DNA of 64,000 bases from NCBI GenBank assembly GCA_019359275.1, contig JAHHHP010000004.1, positions 85,872 to 149,871 on the forward strand, given 5' to 3'. The position numbers and the translations under genes were made by a program. Below are positions 9,101 through 19,699 of this stretch, in pieces. The notes under the pieces were generated by a model. That model did not search any database, was not told the origin of the DNA, and worked only from the letters and a program-made list of their open reading frames with translations. Positions within the stretch are counted from its first letter, which is position 1. Every line of letters begins with the position of its first letter. This DNA comes from Myxacorys chilensis ATA2-1-KO14 (lineage in GTDB: Bacteria > Cyanobacteriota > Cyanobacteriia > Leptolyngbyales > Leptolyngbyaceae).

Positions 9101-12017
9101 CGAAACCACCCAAAAGAACACCGAGCAAGATTGGCTCAAAACGAATCTGGCGAAGTTTACGCGCATGTTGCAAGGTCAGCGCGATCTCGAAACCGTTTCC
9201 AAACTGATTCTGTCGGAACTCGCTCCTCTAGTTTCCGCGCAACACGGAGTCTTCTATCTCATGGAAACGGGCGACGCCCATCCTGGTTATCTGAAATTAC
9301 TCAGCACCTACGCCTATCGGGAGCGCAAAAATCTCGCAAACCGTTTTGCCTTGGGCGAAGGACTCGTAGGACAATGCGCCTTAGAAAAAGAGCGGATTCT
9401 GATTACAGAAGTGCCGCACGATTACATCAAGATTAGTTCAGGGCTAGGCGAAGCAGCGCCACTCAATGCGGTCGTTCTGCCCGTGTTGTTTGAGGGACAA
9501 GTGACGGCGGTGATCGAACTTGCCTCCTTCCGCCGCTTTAGCGAAATTCACCTGACCTTCTTTGACCAGTTGACTGAAAGCATTGCGATCGTTCTCAATA
9601 CGATCGCGGCGAGTATGCGAACGGAAGAATTGCTGAAGCAATCGCAATCGTTAGCAGAAGAACTGCAAACCCAGCAAAAAGAACTTACCGGGACCAATCA
9701 ACGGTTAGAGCAGCAAGCGCGATCGCTAACAGCATCAGAAGAATTGCTCAAAAATCAGCAAGAGCAATTGCAGCAAACCAATGAAGAACTACAGGAGAAA
9801 GCAGAACTATTAGCGGTACAAAATCGCGAAGTGGAACGCAAGAACCAAGAAATTGAGCAAGCAAGGCAATCGCTAGAGGAGAAAGCCGAACAACTCGCTC
9901 TCAGTTCCAAATACAAGTCTGAATTCTTGGCAAACATGTCTCACGAATTGCGGACGCCGCTCAATAGCTTGCTGATTCTATCGCGGCTCTTGTCTGATAA
10001 CAGCGAGAACAATCTAACGCTGAAGCAAGTGGAGTATGCCCACACGATTTACACATCAGGTAATGATCTGTTAGGGCTAATTAACGACATTCTTGATCTG
10101 GCAAAAATCGAATCGGGCACGATGTCGATCGAGGTCGAGCCAACGTCCTTTGCTGACCTGCGGCATCACCTCGATCGCACCTTTAGCCAAGTTGCACAAG
10201 ACCGCAAACTCGACTTTCAAATTCATCTGGACGATTCTCTGCCTCGCACGCTCTACACCGACTCAAAACGCTTGCAGCAAGTGTTGAAAAACTTGCTATC
10301 GAATGCATTTAAGTTCACCGAGCAAGGACGAGTGGCATTGGATATTAGTCTAGTGACCCAAGGTTGGAATCAAGAGCACGAAGCCTTGAATCAGGCTGAC
10401 GGGGTGCTGGCGTTTGCCGTATCGGACACAGGAATTGGCATTGCTCCCGACAAACAACAGGTGATTTTTGAAGCCTTTCAGCAAGCCGATGGCACTACGT
10501 CTCGTCGCTATGGCGGAACAGGGTTAGGCTTATCGATTAGTCGCGAAATTGCTCGCTTGCTAAGAGGTGAGATTCGCCTCACGAGTGAACCCGGACGAGG
10601 CAGCACCTTCACGCTTTATCTACCACAGACGTATTTAGTGCGTCGAGAAGCTGGGGTGGAAAACGGAGATAGGAGAGAGAGAGTGCAAGCGCTATTCTCT
10701 TCTGAAGCAGGAGCTACGGGTCAACACGTCCCGTCTGCCGCGATTTCTACGACGACCCTCTCTGGCTCTTCGCCATCGGCGTCTCTGCTTGATCTCCCCC
10801 TACCAATCGCGATCGAGGACGATCGCGAAACTCTGGAACCCGGCGATCGCACCTTGCTGATCATTGAGGACGACCTCAACTTTGCCCGAATCTTGCTCGA
10901 TATGGCACGGCAAGAAGGCTTTAAAGGGCTAGTGGCAACTCGCGGGAATGTCGGACTGGCAATGGCGCAACAGTTCAGACCCACAGCGATCATGCTCGAT
11001 ATTCGGCTACCCGTCCTCGATGGCTGGACGGTGTTAGATCGTCTCAAGCACGATCCCAATACCCGCCACATTCCAGTTCACATCATGTCGGTCGAAGAAG
11101 GGCTACAACGCTGTCTGCGACAAGGCGCGATCGCATGTCTGCAAAAACCAATCAGCAGTGATGTCCTTCTAAATGCCCTCGCCAGAATTCGTGAGTTTGT
11201 CGATCGCCCCGTCAAGGCGCTACTAATTGTCGAAGACGGCGAACACGAGCATCAGAGCATCGCAGACCTGATCGGGAATGACAACCTCGATAGTACGACT
11301 GTGGGAACTGGCGCATCAGCACTAGAAGCGCTGATGTCGAGCCACTTCGACTGTCTCGTTCTGGATCTGAATCTACCTGACATGAATGGATTTGAGCTAA
11401 TCGAGCAAATTAAGCAAAAGCCCAGCCTCGGTTACTTGCCCATCATCGTCTACACCGGACGAGAACTGACCTCGCAAGAGGAGACGGAACTACGCTGCAT
11501 TTCTGACACCATCATCATCAAAGATGCGCGATCGCCAGAACGTCTGCTCGACGAAACCGCCCTGTTTCTCCATCGCGTTCAGGCAGATTTACCCGCTGCC
11601 CAGCGACAGATGCTAGAGCAACTCCAGCAAAACGATCCGATCTTGCTCGGCAAAAAAGTGCTGATTGTGGATGATGATGTGCGAAACATCTTTGCCCTCA
11701 CGAGTCTGCTGGAGCGCTATCAAATGCAGGTTCTCTACGCTGAGAACGGTCGCGATGGCATTGCCAGACTAAACGACAACCCAGACATCAACCTTGTGCT
11801 GATGGATGTGATGATGCCAGAGATGGATGGCTACGAAACGACACACTCGATTCGCCAAATTGACCGATTCGCGACGTTACCGATTATTGCGCTGACGGCG
11901 AAAGCGATGTTGGGCGATCGCGAAAAGTGTCTCGAAGCGGGAGCCTCGGACTACATCACAAAGCCAGTCGATACTGAGCAACTACTCTCGCTGATTCGAG
12001 TGTGGCTGCATAAGTGA
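6156..12017 (+). CDS. Poly-HAMP hybrid sensor histidine kinase with GAF and three receiver domains
   Basis: The 1953-residue protein has no membrane segment, so it is a cytoplasmic sensor. A partial HAMP at residues 15-60 is followed by about ten tandem 92-residue HAMP units (about 100-970), each with a copy of [12 protein letters not shown] and ending EGKLGVQA...[11 protein letters not shown]. Then come a GAF domain (about 1000-1150), a long coiled coil (about 1155-1250), HisKA with [12 protein letters not shown] (phospho-acceptor His 1263), an HATPase domain (about 1370-1490), and receivers near 1566, 1687 and 1831. The third has [12 protein letters not shown]. The layout resembles fungal group III (Nik1-type) kinases, where the HAMP chain transmits osmotic or other signals; the signal here is unknown. 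The HAMP units are near-identical at DNA level. A second kinase gene follows after 182 bp and may be its partner. Confidence 0.95.
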   Translation: MPTAPATSDTESLDLKQILRTLVEVKKGNFSVRMPSDQTGLAGKVADTLNEIIDMNQQMATELERISTVVGKEGKIYERGSVGSAKGAWKASVASVNALITDLVQPMAETTRVIRAVANGDLSHTIATEIEGKPLQGEFLQTAQIVNTMVEQLNSFASEVTRVAREVGTEGKLGVQAQVPGVAGTWKDLTDSVNSMAGNLTAQVRNIAEVTTAVANGDLSKKITVDVKGEILELKNTINTMVDQLNSFASEVTRVAREVGTEGKLGVQADVQGVAGTWKDLTDSVNSMAGNLTAQVRNIAEVTTAVANGDLSKKITVNVKGEILELKNTVNTMVDQLNSFASEVTRVAREVGAEGKLGGQAEVRGVAGTWKDLTDSVNFMAGSLTDQVRNIAEVTTAVANGDLSKKIAVDVKGEILELKNTINIMVDQLNSFASEVTRVAREVGTEGKLGVQAEVRGVAGTWKDLTDSVNSMAGNLTAQVRNIAEVTTAVANGDLSKKITVDVKGEILELKNTINTMVDQLSSFGSEVTRVAREVGSEGKLGVQAEVRGVAGTWKDLTDSVNFMAGSLTAQVRNIAAVTTAVANGDLSKKITVDVKGEILELKNTVNTMVDQLNSFASEVTRVAREVGSEGKLGVQAEVRGVAGTWKDLTDSVNFMAGSLTAQVRNIAEVTTAVANGDLSKKITVDVKGEILELKNTINTMVDQLNSFASEVTRVAREVGTEGKLGVQAYVRGVGGTWKDLTDNVNLMAGNLTAQVRNIAEVATAIANGNLSKKITVDVKGEILDLKNTINTMVDQLSSFASEVTRVAREVGTEGKLGGQAQVTGVAGTWKDLTDNVNSMASNLTAQVRGIARVVTAVANGDLKRKLMLDAKGEIETLADTINEMIDTLATFADQVTTVAREVGIEGKLGGQAKVPGASGTWRDLTDNVNELAANLTTQVRAIAEVATAVTKGDLTRSISVETQGEVAILKDNINQMIANLRETTQKNTEQDWLKTNLAKFTRMLQGQRDLETVSKLILSELAPLVSAQHGVFYLMETGDAHPGYLKLLSTYAYRERKNLANRFALGEGLVGQCALEKERILITEVPHDYIKISSGLGEAAPLNAVVLPVLFEGQVTAVIELASFRRFSEIHLTFFDQLTESIAIVLNTIAASMRTEELLKQSQSLAEELQTQQKELTGTNQRLEQQARSLTASEELLKNQQEQLQQTNEELQEKAELLAVQNREVERKNQEIEQARQSLEEKAEQLALSSKYKSEFLANMSHELRTPLNSLLILSRLLSDNSENNLTLKQVEYAHTIYTSGNDLLGLINDILDLAKIESGTMSIEVEPTSFADLRHHLDRTFSQVAQDRKLDFQIHLDDSLPRTLYTDSKRLQQVLKNLLSNAFKFTEQGRVALDISLVTQGWNQEHEALNQADGVLAFAVSDTGIGIAPDKQQVIFEAFQQADGTTSRRYGGTGLGLSISREIARLLRGEIRLTSEPGRGSTFTLYLPQTYLVRREAGVENGDRRERVQALFSSEAGATGQHVPSAAISTTTLSGSSPSASLLDLPLPIAIEDDRETLEPGDRTLLIIEDDLNFARILLDMARQEGFKGLVATRGNVGLAMAQQFRPTAIMLDIRLPVLDGWTVLDRLKHDPNTRHIPVHIMSVEEGLQRCLRQGAIACLQKPISSDVLLNALARIREFVDRPVKALLIVEDGEHEHQSIADLIGNDNLDSTTVGTGASALEALMSSHFDCLVLDLNLPDMNGFELIEQIKQKPSLGYLPIIVYTGRELTSQEETELRCISDTIIIKDARSPERLLDETALFLHRVQADLPAAQRQMLEQLQQNDPILLGKKVLIVDDDVRNIFALTSLLERYQMQVLYAENGRDGIARLNDNPDINLVLMDVMMPEMDGYETTHSIRQIDRFATLPIIALTAKAMLGDREKCLEAGASDYITKPVDTEQLLSLIRVWLHK

Positions 12018-12101
12018 GAATGGCATGATGCATTAACCAGGGCGCAACTCTGAAGGAATTGGCCTTGCCAAACTTCAATCAGATTCTTAAAACGAAGTCT
12101 A

Positions 12102-12124
12102 AAGGATCGCTAAACGCGATCCTT
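12102..12124 (+). terminator. Hairpin after the poly-HAMP kinase gene
   Basis: AAGGATCGC (12102-12110) and GCGATCCTT (12116-12124) form a perfect 9-bp stem with loop TAAAC. There is no clear T run after it, so it may be a weak terminator, an RNA-stability element, or simply an inverted HIP1-type sequence. Confidence 0.4.
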
Positions 12125-12199
12125 CAATAAACTTATCGCCAAGGAGGAAGGGAACTCGCCCCTCAAGCTGCTCCTTTGACCCTTTAGCTCTATGTACGT

Positions 12200-13906
12200 A
12201 TGCAAGCTGAACCCAAAGCAACTGTCCTTTTAGTGGACGACCATCCTGAAAATTTGATTGCCCTAGAAGCCACCCTCAACGGATTGGGGCAGGACTTGGT
12301 AAAAGCTCATTCAGGGGCACAAGCTTTAAAGTGTTTGCTCGACCAAGACTTTGCACTCATTCTGCTAGATGTGCAGATGCCCGGAATGGACGGGTTTGAA
12401 ACCGCAGCGCTGATTCGGCAACGATCGCGATCGCGATCCACGCCAATCATTTTCCTCACTGCTTTCAGCGACGCGGATGCTCTTCGATCTAAGGGATATG
12501 CGCTCGGCGCAGTGGATTATTTGCTCAAACCGATTGATCCGGTCATCTTGACTGCAAAAGTGGCTGTATTTGTTGATTTGTTCAAAAAAAATATTGAGGT
12601 TCAGCAACAAGCCCAGCAACTTGTTGCCAAAAACCTTGAGATTCTGCGGGTAGAAGCTGCGCGCAAGCAAGCGGAAGACGCGAACCGGATCAAAGATGAG
12701 TTTTTAGCCGTCGTTTCTCATGAACTTCGTACGCCTTTGAATTCGATCTTGGGGTGGTCGCAATTGCTGCTGAGCAAAAAATTTGATGAGGCTAAAACGG
12801 TGCGGGCGTTAGAAACGATCGCCCGTAACGCGAAATCGCAAGCCCAACTGATCGAAGACATTTTAGATGTTTCCAAGCTGATGCGGGGCAAAGTTCGACT
12901 GTCGCTTCAGCCCATCAACGCCATCGCGATCATTGAATCGGTGATTGAATCGGTGCGTCCGTTAGCTGACGAGAAAGCGATTGAGCTAGTTGCTCAACTG
13001 AATGAGACAGGGCAACTAATTTCTGCTGATCCAGAACGGCTGCGGCAAATCATCTGGAATTTGCTCACGAACGCCATCAAGTTCACCCTCAAAGGCGGAC
13101 AAGTTACCGTTAAGTGGTCAATCGCAGATAAACAGAATTTTGCTCACCTGCACGTGATCGATACCGGAATTGGCATTTCTCCCGATTTTCTTCCCCATAT
13201 CTTTGAGCATTTCCGTCAAGCCGATAGTTCCTCGACGCGATCGCATGGTGGACTAGGATTAGGATTGGCAATTGTGAATCAGCTAGTGAATCTTCACCAA
13301 GGCAAAATTTTTGCTTACAGTGAGGGTGAGGACAAAGGAGCCACGTTCACGGTTCACTTACCGTTAGCAACAACTCAACCCAGCAATGACCCGGACTCCA
13401 CCATAGCGACTAAAACCGAGAACAGAGGAGAGATATCTCTCAATCACATACAGGTGTTGGTTGTTGAAGACGTCGCCGATAGCCGCAACTTTATCAAAGC
13501 AGCGCTAGAACAAGCCGGAGCCGATGTGATCGCAGTTGCTTCAGCGAACGAAGCGATCAAGTATCTGAAACATACCACTCCACACATCTTAGTTAGCGAT
13601 ATTTCGATGCCTGGAGAAGATGGCTATTACCTGATTCGCCAAATTCGTGAACAGGAACAACAGCGCGACGTACCTAATTCGGCAATTTTTAAAAAAGCGC
13701 GTCATATTCCAGCGATCGCGCTTACCGCAGGGGCAAAACCCGAAGACCGAGCGCAAGCGCTATCGGCTGGGTTTCAAAATCACATTTCTAAACCTGTTGA
13801 ACCACAGGTGTTGGTGGCGACGATCGCAAAACTGGTTCGCGATCGCGAACCAGTTTTGCCCCTTCGCTTTTCAGATGGCGATGTTTTAGATAGAGGAGCC
13901 TGTTAA
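12200..13906 (+). CDS. Hybrid histidine kinase with N- and C-terminal receiver domains
   Basis: The 568-residue cytoplasmic protein starts with a receiver domain (LLVDDHPEN; phospho-Asp 57 in LILLDVQMPGMDG; Lys 110 in LLKP). A coiled linker, HisKA with [12 protein letters not shown] (His 174), an HATPase (ILSNL-type N box WNLLTNAIKFT, G1 DTGIGI, G2 GGLGLGLAI) and a second receiver (VLVVEDVADS ... LVSDISMPGEDG) follow. It probably works in a phosphorelay with the poly-HAMP kinase encoded just upstream. ATG 12200 has no close ribosome binding site; an AAGGAGG at 12140 is about 55 bases away and could pair with CTCCTT at 12171. The 3' end of the gene contains a perfect 34-bp palindrome. Confidence 0.94.
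   Translation: MQAEPKATVLLVDDHPENLIALEATLNGLGQDLVKAHSGAQALKCLLDQDFALILLDVQMPGMDGFETAALIRQRSRSRSTPIIFLTAFSDADALRSKGYALGAVDYLLKPIDPVILTAKVAVFVDLFKKNIEVQQQAQQLVAKNLEILRVEAARKQAEDANRIKDEFLAVVSHELRTPLNSILGWSQLLLSKKFDEAKTVRALETIARNAKSQAQLIEDILDVSKLMRGKVRLSLQPINAIAIIESVIESVRPLADEKAIELVAQLNETGQLISADPERLRQIIWNLLTNAIKFTLKGGQVTVKWSIADKQNFAHLHVIDTGIGISPDFLPHIFEHFRQADSSSTRSHGGLGLGLAIVNQLVNLHQGKIFAYSEGEDKGATFTVHLPLATTQPSNDPDSTIATKTENRGEISLNHIQVLVVEDVADSRNFIKAALEQAGADVIAVASANEAIKYLKHTTPHILVSDISMPGEDGYYLIRQIREQEQQRDVPNSAIFKKARHIPAIALTAGAKPEDRAQALSAGFQNHISKPVEPQVLVATIAKLVRDREPVLPLRFSDGDVLDRGAC
13826..13859. repeat. Perfect 34-bp palindrome centred on HIP1
   Basis: The half GCAAAACTGGTTCGCGA (13826-13842) is followed directly by its exact reverse complement (13843-13859). 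The centre is the HIP1 octamer GCGATCGC. It lies inside the coding region of the hybrid kinase, near codons 543-553, and has no loop. Confidence 0.9.
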
Positions 13907-13958
13907 ACCACCCGCCTAGACCTAAGGCATGATGTAGCATCTTGCGCTTCTTCAGACT

Positions 13959-13982
13959 TTGTGAATCCTTCAGGATTCACAA
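13959..13982. terminator. Terminator-like hairpin between convergent genes
   Basis: TTGTGAATCC (13959-13968) and GGATTCACAA (13973-13982) form a perfect 10-bp stem with loop TTCA. It lies between the convergent kinase and folE genes. No T tract follows on either strand, so rho-independent function is uncertain. Confidence 0.45.
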
Positions 13983-14027
13983 GGCGCGATCGCACACGAT
14001 CTCACCCATTCGATCCTTAAGCCCCAA

Positions 14028-14717
14028 TTACCAGAACGACGGCTGGTGACGAATCAAATTGAGATACTCCTCACGCGTCTTCTGATCATCTTGAAACACT
14101 CCAACCATTGCACTTGTCACTGTCCAAGACCCTGGCTTTTGAACGCCACGCATCGTCATACAGGTGTGTGTCGCCTCCATCACCACTGCAACGCCCCGCG
14201 GCTCCAAAATTTCTTGAATTGCTTCTGCCACTTGGCGCGTCAAACGTTCTTGCACCTGCAATCGACGGGAGTACATCTCCACAATCCGAGCCAGTTTGCT
14301 CAACCCGACGACTTTCTGATTTGGAATGTAGGCTACATGGGCTTTTCCCATAAACGGCAACATGTGATGCTCGCACAAGCTAAAGAAATTGATGTCGCGT
14401 ACCAACACCATTTCGTTATGTCCCTCGTCAAAAATAGCACCATTCACGAGGTCATCCAACGACTGAGTATAGCCACTGGTCAAGAAGCGCATTGCTTCCG
14501 CTACACGCTTTGGCGTCTTTAAGAGACCTTCACGTTCTGGGTCTTCGCCCACACCAACTAACATGGTTCGCACAGCATCTTTCATATCCTCAAGATGCTC
14601 GTCGCTGGGAGGTGTGATTTTGACCTCTTGCCCGTTTTGAGTGTTGCGATCGGGTCTCGCTTCTAAATTTTTCTTAGGACTGGAAGCATCTGAACTATTT
14701 GGGGAAGTAATTGCCAT
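14028..14717 (-). CDS. folE: GTP cyclohydrolase I
   Basis: The enzyme converts GTP to 7,8-dihydroneopterin triphosphate, the first step of folate and pteridine synthesis. The family core is plain: [20 protein letters not shown] (zinc and catalytic residues Cys-His-His), [24 protein letters not shown], and the third zinc ligand segment [10 protein letters not shown] Ser/Pro-rich N-terminal extension of about 40 residues precedes the conserved domain. I use ATG 14717 (MAITSPNSS), 229 residues, instead of an upstream in-frame codon at 14750. It faces the upstream kinase gene and follows an SDR gene on the same strand after 71 bp. Confidence 0.96.
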   Translation of the reverse strand: MAITSPNSSDASSPKKNLEARPDRNTQNGQEVKITPPSDEHLEDMKDAVRTMLVGVGEDPEREGLLKTPKRVAEAMRFLTSGYTQSLDDLVNGAIFDEGHNEMVLVRDINFFSLCEHHMLPFMGKAHVAYIPNQKVVGLSKLARIVEMYSRRLQVQERLTRQVAEAIQEILEPRGVAVVMEATHTCMTMRGVQKPGSWTVTSAMVGVFQDDQKTREEYLNLIRHQPSFW

Positions 14718-14787
14718 AGTAGATCGAAGTGAATGTGTGCAAAAAGTCAAAACACGAACATAAAGTCAAACACGAACAGGACGCCCG

Positions 14788-15513
14788 CTAAAACGTACCT
14801 GCGTTGGGCATCAGGATTAACTCCTCTACCACAGCGTGAGTGGGCAAAGTTGCGGCATGAAGGATCGATTGAGCCACGACGTCAGGTGTCAGCATTTGGC
14901 TGCGATCGAAGTCAGCTTGCACAGTGTCTGTATCCCAAATCGAAGTATTGACCGATCCAGGAGAAACCGTCACCACACGAATGCCGTTGGCGCGTTCTTC
15001 AGCCGCCAAAGTTTTAGACAGCGCCAGCAAGCCAAATTTACTCACACTGTATGCGCCCCAGTTGGGAAACGCTTGATGGGCAGCAATAGAGGCAACATTG
15101 ATGATCGTGCTGCTCTGCTGCTGTCGTAGAACGGATAGACTGCCTTGGATGACCTGAAAAACGCTGGTGAGGTTTAGGTCAATCACGCGCTGCCAGTCTG
15201 CTAAAGACGTCTCCATCACGGTTCCGGTGTAGCCCATTCCAGCGTTATTCACGAGGATATCAATCGTGCCAACCTTCGATGTAATCGCTTCGATGCGCGA
15301 TCGCACCTGATCCACCTCAGCTAAATCGATCGCATCCGTGCGAACCTCGACGCCGAATTGACGAGCGGCATCTGCCACCGATTCCAACTTAGCCGCAGAA
15401 CGGCTAACCAATGCTAAATGTATACCTGCTTTGGCAAAGGCAAGGGCAGTCGCCTCACCGATTCCACTGCTTGCCCCTGTAATCAGAGCGTAGTGTCCTT
15501 TGGAAGCAGTCAT
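14788..15513 (-). CDS. Short-chain dehydrogenase/reductase (SDR)
   Basis: This classical SDR of 241 residues has the cofactor motif TGASSGIG, the NNAG motif, the catalytic Ser-x(n)-Tyr-x3-Lys (NVASIAAH ... YSVSK) and the PG motif (VSPGSVNT). An Arg after the second beta strand (SRSAAKL) suggests NADP(H) preference. The substrate cannot be told. ATG 15513 (MTASKGHYALITG) is preferred over an upstream start at 15558. It may be co-transcribed with folE downstream. Confidence 0.88.
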   Translation of the reverse strand: MTASKGHYALITGASSGIGEATALAFAKAGIHLALVSRSAAKLESVADAARQFGVEVRTDAIDLAEVDQVRSRIEAITSKVGTIDILVNNAGMGYTGTVMETSLADWQRVIDLNLTSVFQVIQGSLSVLRQQQSSTIINVASIAAHQAFPNWGAYSVSKFGLLALSKTLAAEERANGIRVVTVSPGSVNTSIWDTDTVQADFDRSQMLTPDVVAQSILHAATLPTHAVVEELILMPNAGTF

Positions 15514-15758
15514 GAAATACTCATCCGGAAAAAACAATGAGGTGAACCAATCAAACAAATGACCAAACAGTGAGATGAAACGCTGTGAGTGAATGGATTG
15601 TGCTACAAACTGAAACTCAAATCCAACTCATCGATCTAACAACCAGTAACGTCAGTAGAACGAATCTCCTCTCTAGGTCTGACCCTCTAGATCTGAATTG
15701 ACCTGATAAGCCAAAAGAGCTGCCTCAACAGTAGCGACAGCAGAAAAATAAGAAACTG

Positions 15759-15777
15759 TTAACAATTGTTAATTATA
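15759..15777 (-). promoter_or_regulatory. Palindrome with adjacent TATAAT
   Basis: TTAACAATTGTTAA (15759-15772) is a perfect 14-bp palindrome, and TATAAT reads on the minus strand at 15777-15772. It lies about 250 bases upstream of the SDR start and could be an operator with a -10 element for that gene. No good -35 is seen. Confidence 0.3.
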
Positions 15778-15804
15778 TCGCGAAGAAGTTCATTTCAGCG
15801 GCGC

Positions 15805-16800
15805 TCAACCTACATGCGTCATGCCAGCTTCAACGAAGACGCCAAAATTGCGGAACTTTCGATAGCGGAGGTCGCACCGTTGCTCCGGCGTGAGCTGATC
15901 TAGCTCAGATAAATGTCGCAGAATCGCTTTTTTTAAGGTTTCTGCAGTGGTCAACGGGTCAGAATGAGCGCCACCAACGGGTTCTGGCAAAATTTCATCT
16001 AAAATCCCTAAACTCATCAGATCCTGGGCCGTGATTTTCAGGGCTTCTGCAGCTTGCGGCGCTTTAGCAGCATCTCGCCACAGAATAGAGGCACATCCTT
16101 CCGGGCTGATGACGGTGTAAACCGAATGCTCAAACATCATCAAGCGATCGCCAACCCCAATTCCTAGCGCACCACCCGATCCCCCTTCACCAATCACCGT
16201 GCAGATAATCGGCACTTCTAAGCGAAACATTTCGCGCAGATTATATGCGATCGCTTCTCCCTGTCCCTGTTGCTCGCCTTCTAATCCCGGAAAGGCTCCT
16301 GCCGTATCGATAAACGTGATGATCGGCATTCCAAAACGGCTCGCGTGATCCATCAGCCGCATCGCCTTGCGGTAGCCGCTTGGAGACGCCATGCCAAAGT
16401 TCCGAAACACGTTGTCTTTCGTATCTCGTCCTTTTTGCTGCCCCAAAATCATTACCGGGCGTCCATCGATTTGCGCTACCCCGCCCACCATTGCCGCATC
16501 ATCTCGCCCGCCGCGATCGCCGTGTAACTCCATCCAGTCGTCACTGATCGCCTGAACATAGTCCAACGTGCTAGGGCGGCGCGGATGGCGAGCAACCTGT
16601 AGCCGTTGCAAAGGCGTTAAGCTGCTAAAAATTTCCTGGCGAAGCTGCACCGCCCGATCCTCAAGCAAACGAATCTGATCAGAAACATCGACCTCGTTTT
16701 CTTCGGCAAGTTCCCGAATTTGGGCGATGCGAGTCTCTAGCTCTGCTAAGGGCTTTTCAAAATCAAGCAGGATGGGGCGACGATCAGAGGAATTAGCCAT
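15805..16800 (-). CDS. accA: Acetyl-CoA carboxylase carboxyltransferase subunit alpha
   Basis: AccA forms, with AccD, the carboxyltransferase that moves CO2 from biotin-BCCP to acetyl-CoA, the committed step of fatty acid synthesis. The 331-residue length and the sequences [66 protein letters not shown] and [13 protein letters not shown] are diagnostic. An N-terminal coiled coil is present as in other AccA proteins. The gene starts at ATG 16800 and diverges from the M48 protease gene. Confidence 0.97.
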   Translation of the reverse strand: MANSSDRRPILLDFEKPLAELETRIAQIRELAEENEVDVSDQIRLLEDRAVQLRQEIFSSLTPLQRLQVARHPRRPSTLDYVQAISDDWMELHGDRGGRDDAAMVGGVAQIDGRPVMILGQQKGRDTKDNVFRNFGMASPSGYRKAMRLMDHASRFGMPIITFIDTAGAFPGLEGEQQGQGEAIAYNLREMFRLEVPIICTVIGEGGSGGALGIGVGDRLMMFEHSVYTVISPEGCASILWRDAAKAPQAAEALKITAQDLMSLGILDEILPEPVGGAHSDPLTTAETLKKAILRHLSELDQLTPEQRCDLRYRKFRNFGVFVEAGMTHVG

Positions 16801-17110
16801 GCTGAGAAATGCTCTTCGTTAAGGAGACTAGATAGACAAATTAGGGAAACTAGATAGACAAATCTTTGGTCTAGATTACTGGGATTGGGGAGAGATCACA
16901 AGGGCATCTCCCTAGCGTAGCAATTATGATTGTCGGGATATCTATACGGTTTAGCATTTTTTACTTTAGTTAAGCTGACGTAGGTTCACCTACGATCGCG
17001 CAACTTATCAAGCCAAGATTCTTCTTTGCAAAGCCCTGTCAATCGCGTCTCTCTTCAATCAAAGCAATTGACCTGTTACCTTAGAATCACCGCCCTACCA
17101 TTTTTCATCC
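16801..17110. other. Divergent promoter region accA / M48 protease
   Basis: The region must carry promoters for both genes. It contains a direct repeat, ACTAGATAGACAAAT at 16827-16841 and 16849-16863, 22 bases apart, in the accA leader. No RNA gene was recognised. Confidence 0.45.
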
Positions 17111-18070
17111 ATGCCCTCCTATCCCGGAATTTCTAGCGCTGCCTTTCGTCACCCGTTAGATTACCAAGCCGAACAAGCCCTCCGCAGCGTCCCCGGCTTT
17201 GATCTTGTCGCGCGAAAGTTTATCGAGTTTGTCTATGAGCGTCCGCGCCTAGTGTATTTGACGGGAAACAGCATTCAAGTCGGCGTCCGCCAATATTCAA
17301 GCGTTTATCAAATCTTTCGCGAATGCTTGCAGTCGCTCGACATCGCCTCAGAGCCTGCTCTCTTCGTGTCTCAAGCGCCGCTTGTCAACGCCTATGCTCT
17401 AGGGCAAGAGCGCCCCTGCGTTGTGCTAAACACCGCACTATTGGACTTATTGAGCGAAGTAGAACTAAAATCTGTGATTGCTCACGAACTCGGGCACCTC
17501 AAATGTGGTCATACTACGCTGACTCAGATGGCAACGTGGGTCAACATGGCGATCGCAGGCTTAGCTGACCTGACCTTTGGACTGAGTAATTTGATTAGCA
17601 CCGGATTGCTGCTCTCGTTCTATGAATGGCTCCGCAAAGCTGAACTATCTGCTGATCGGGCAGCGCTATTGGTGATGGATGACCTTAATCCCGTGATGCA
17701 CAGCATGATGCGTTTGGCAGGCGGAAGCCATAAATATGCTCATGAATTAAGTGTCGAAGAATTTGCAAAGCAGAGCGATCGCTACCAAAATCTCGACCAA
17801 GACAATCTCAATCAGGTCTATAAATTCTTCCTTTATAACGACGTGTCGAGCGGCATCTTCCTGACTCATCCTTTCACCGTCGAGCGCGTCCGCTACCTGC
17901 AAGAGTGGTCTACTTCATCTGACTTTCAACACATTCGCCAAGGCAATTACAGTCGAGCCGGATCAGAAGGCGCAGTCAACGTAGACGCTCAGCCTGAAGA
18001 TGCCGACCATCTCCGACAGCAGATTGAAGCCTTGCAGCAAGAGATCGAGCGACTCAAACGCTCTGAGTAA
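17111..18070 (+). CDS. M48 family metalloprotease
   Basis: The zinc motif HELGH is at residues 125-129 (VIAHELGHLKCGH), and the third ligand lies in the later ELSADRAAL segment, as in M48 peptidases (HtpX/Ste24 type). A hydrophobic stretch (about 145-175) lies between the zinc motif and the third-ligand helix and could contact the membrane. The C-terminus ends in a coiled coil (LRQQIEALQQEIERLKRSE). Members are thought to act in membrane protein quality control. The 319-residue product is of ordinary length for cyanobacterial members. Confidence 0.9.
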   Translation: MPSYPGISSAAFRHPLDYQAEQALRSVPGFDLVARKFIEFVYERPRLVYLTGNSIQVGVRQYSSVYQIFRECLQSLDIASEPALFVSQAPLVNAYALGQERPCVVLNTALLDLLSEVELKSVIAHELGHLKCGHTTLTQMATWVNMAIAGLADLTFGLSNLISTGLLLSFYEWLRKAELSADRAALLVMDDLNPVMHSMMRLAGGSHKYAHELSVEEFAKQSDRYQNLDQDNLNQVYKFFLYNDVSSGIFLTHPFTVERVRYLQEWSTSSDFQHIRQGNYSRAGSEGAVNVDAQPEDADHLRQQIEALQQEIERLKRSE

Positions 18071-18082
18071 GCTCTACAGAAA

Positions 18083-19699
18083 CTACCAATTTCCGCGCTT
18101 TCCACTCGGACGAACCGTTAACCAGTTCGTTCGAGCTAATGCCAGTTGTTCTTCACTCAGTTTCGCTCCAGTCAAATTTGCCCCACACAAATTTGTGCCG
18201 CGAAGATTGGCATTTAGCAAATAAGCGTGACTCAAATCTGCTCCGCGCAAATCTGCCCCTTCTAGATCGGCATTGCTTAGATATGCTCGTACCAAGTTTG
18301 CATCTCGAAGATTGGCATGCTTAAGACTCGATCGCCCAAAATCGGCATTAGACAAATTCGCACCTTGGAGATTGATTTGGCGGAGATTAGATTGATGGAA
18401 CACTGCGCCCGACAAATCGGCTTTAGGCAACTTTAGCATCGCTAGATCATGTGCTGCAAAGTCCCGCTTGCCTTTAGCGTAATAGCTTTGCAGCCCTTGA
18501 GCATCTAGCTTTTGCCCAAACGCAACCGATCGCTGCCCCGTCAGGTCGGTTTGTCCACTTGTACCTTTGGTTCGCAGCGTCGTCGTGGTTGGCTTCGCGG
18601 CAATTACGCGACTGCGTGCCAAACCGGGCTGTAAACTTGTGGCATCAGAGCGCTGTTGCTGCCTTGCCCGAATCGCCATTGCTGCACGAGCGGCTGGAGA
18701 TGAAGAATCTTGAGAATCGTACCCCCGATCTTTAGCATCGCCTTTAGCACCGTCTGTCCTTGCAGCTATGCTGTTCATGCTGCCAGCGAGACTGTCGAGA
18801 TAGGGTTCTAAATCTAGCGCTCGAAGAATTTCACTAGACGATTGATAGCGGTGGCGCACAGAGACTTCCAGCATTTTCTTCAGAACGCTGGCGAAGTGGT
18901 CGCTAATGTGGACATGCTTTTCCCACAGCAGTTCACCCGTTGCCGGATCGTAATCGAGATCTTTTGGAGATTTGCCAGTAAGCAGATAGATGCACGTTAC
19001 TCCCAACGCATAAATATCACTGGCGTAGACCGGACGCATTGCCATTTGCTCGGGTGGCGCGAATCCTGGCGTTCCGATCGCATAAGCAGTCAGGGCGGTT
19101 TGCTCGGTGACACTGTTAGCAACCGCGCTGACTTGATTTTTAACGGCTCCAAAATCAATCAGCACCAATTTGCAGTCGTGCGATCGCCGAATCATATTCG
19201 CAGGTTTAATGTCCCGGTGAATCACTTGATTGCTGTGAATATATTGCAGCACAGGCAGCAGTTCGCTTAAGAATTGCTTGGCGCTAGCTTCGCTGAGCGG
19301 ACCCGATCGCTTGATTTCTTGCTGAAGCGTTGAGCCGCTGACATATTCTTGAATTAGATAAAATTCTTGATTGGCCTCAAAATAATCCAACAATCGTGGC
19401 ACTTGGGGGTGGTTGCCGATCCTGCCCAACGTCTGTGCCTCCCGCTGAAACAGTTCTCGCGCCATCTGCATCACATGCGGAGCCGTGGCGGTCGGACGCA
19501 ATTGTTTGATCACACAGTTGGGCTGACCAGGCAGCAACTCATCGCGGGATAAAAAGGTCGCCCCAAACCCTCCTTGACCCAACGCCTGAAGAACTCGATA
19601 GCGATCGCGCAACAAGAGCTTAGAGCCGCACGCCTGACACAGTTCCGTGTTGGCTAAATTTTCGGGATGAGGACAAACCGGATTCAAGCAGTAGCTCAT
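18083..19699 (-). CDS. Ser/Thr protein kinase with zinc ribbon and pentapeptide repeats
   Basis: The protein (538 residues) begins with a Cys4 zinc-ribbon-like motif (CLNPVCPHPENLANTELCQACG). A eukaryotic-type kinase domain follows (about 30-300): GQGGFGATF glycine loop, VIKQL lysine, HRDIKPANM catalytic loop, LIDFGAVK, and APPEQ. A low-complexity linker (about 305-410) leads to a C-terminal run of pentapeptide repeats (A-D/N-L-x-x, about 430-520). The order zinc ribbon, kinase, pentapeptide repeats is that of Synechocystis SpkB-like kinases, which have been linked to oxidative stress responses; orthology is an inference. The gene is divergent from pheT. No membrane segment is visible. Confidence 0.92.
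   Translation of the reverse strand: MSYCLNPVCPHPENLANTELCQACGSKLLLRDRYRVLQALGQGGFGATFLSRDELLPGQPNCVIKQLRPTATAPHVMQMARELFQREAQTLGRIGNHPQVPRLLDYFEANQEFYLIQEYVSGSTLQQEIKRSGPLSEASAKQFLSELLPVLQYIHSNQVIHRDIKPANMIRRSHDCKLVLIDFGAVKNQVSAVANSVTEQTALTAYAIGTPGFAPPEQMAMRPVYASDIYALGVTCIYLLTGKSPKDLDYDPATGELLWEKHVHISDHFASVLKKMLEVSVRHRYQSSSEILRALDLEPYLDSLAGSMNSIAARTDGAKGDAKDRGYDSQDSSSPAARAAMAIRARQQQRSDATSLQPGLARSRVIAAKPTTTTLRTKGTSGQTDLTGQRSVAFGQKLDAQGLQSYYAKGKRDFAAHDLAMLKLPKADLSGAVFHQSNLRQINLQGANLSNADFGRSSLKHANLRDANLVRAYLSNADLEGADLRGADLSHAYLLNANLRGTNLCGANLTGAKLSEEQLALARTNWLTVRPSGKRGNW

Noticed and set aside
14046..14522. A 158-codon plus-strand frame opposite folE.
   Set aside because: It is fully antisense to the highly conserved GTP cyclohydrolase I coding sequence.
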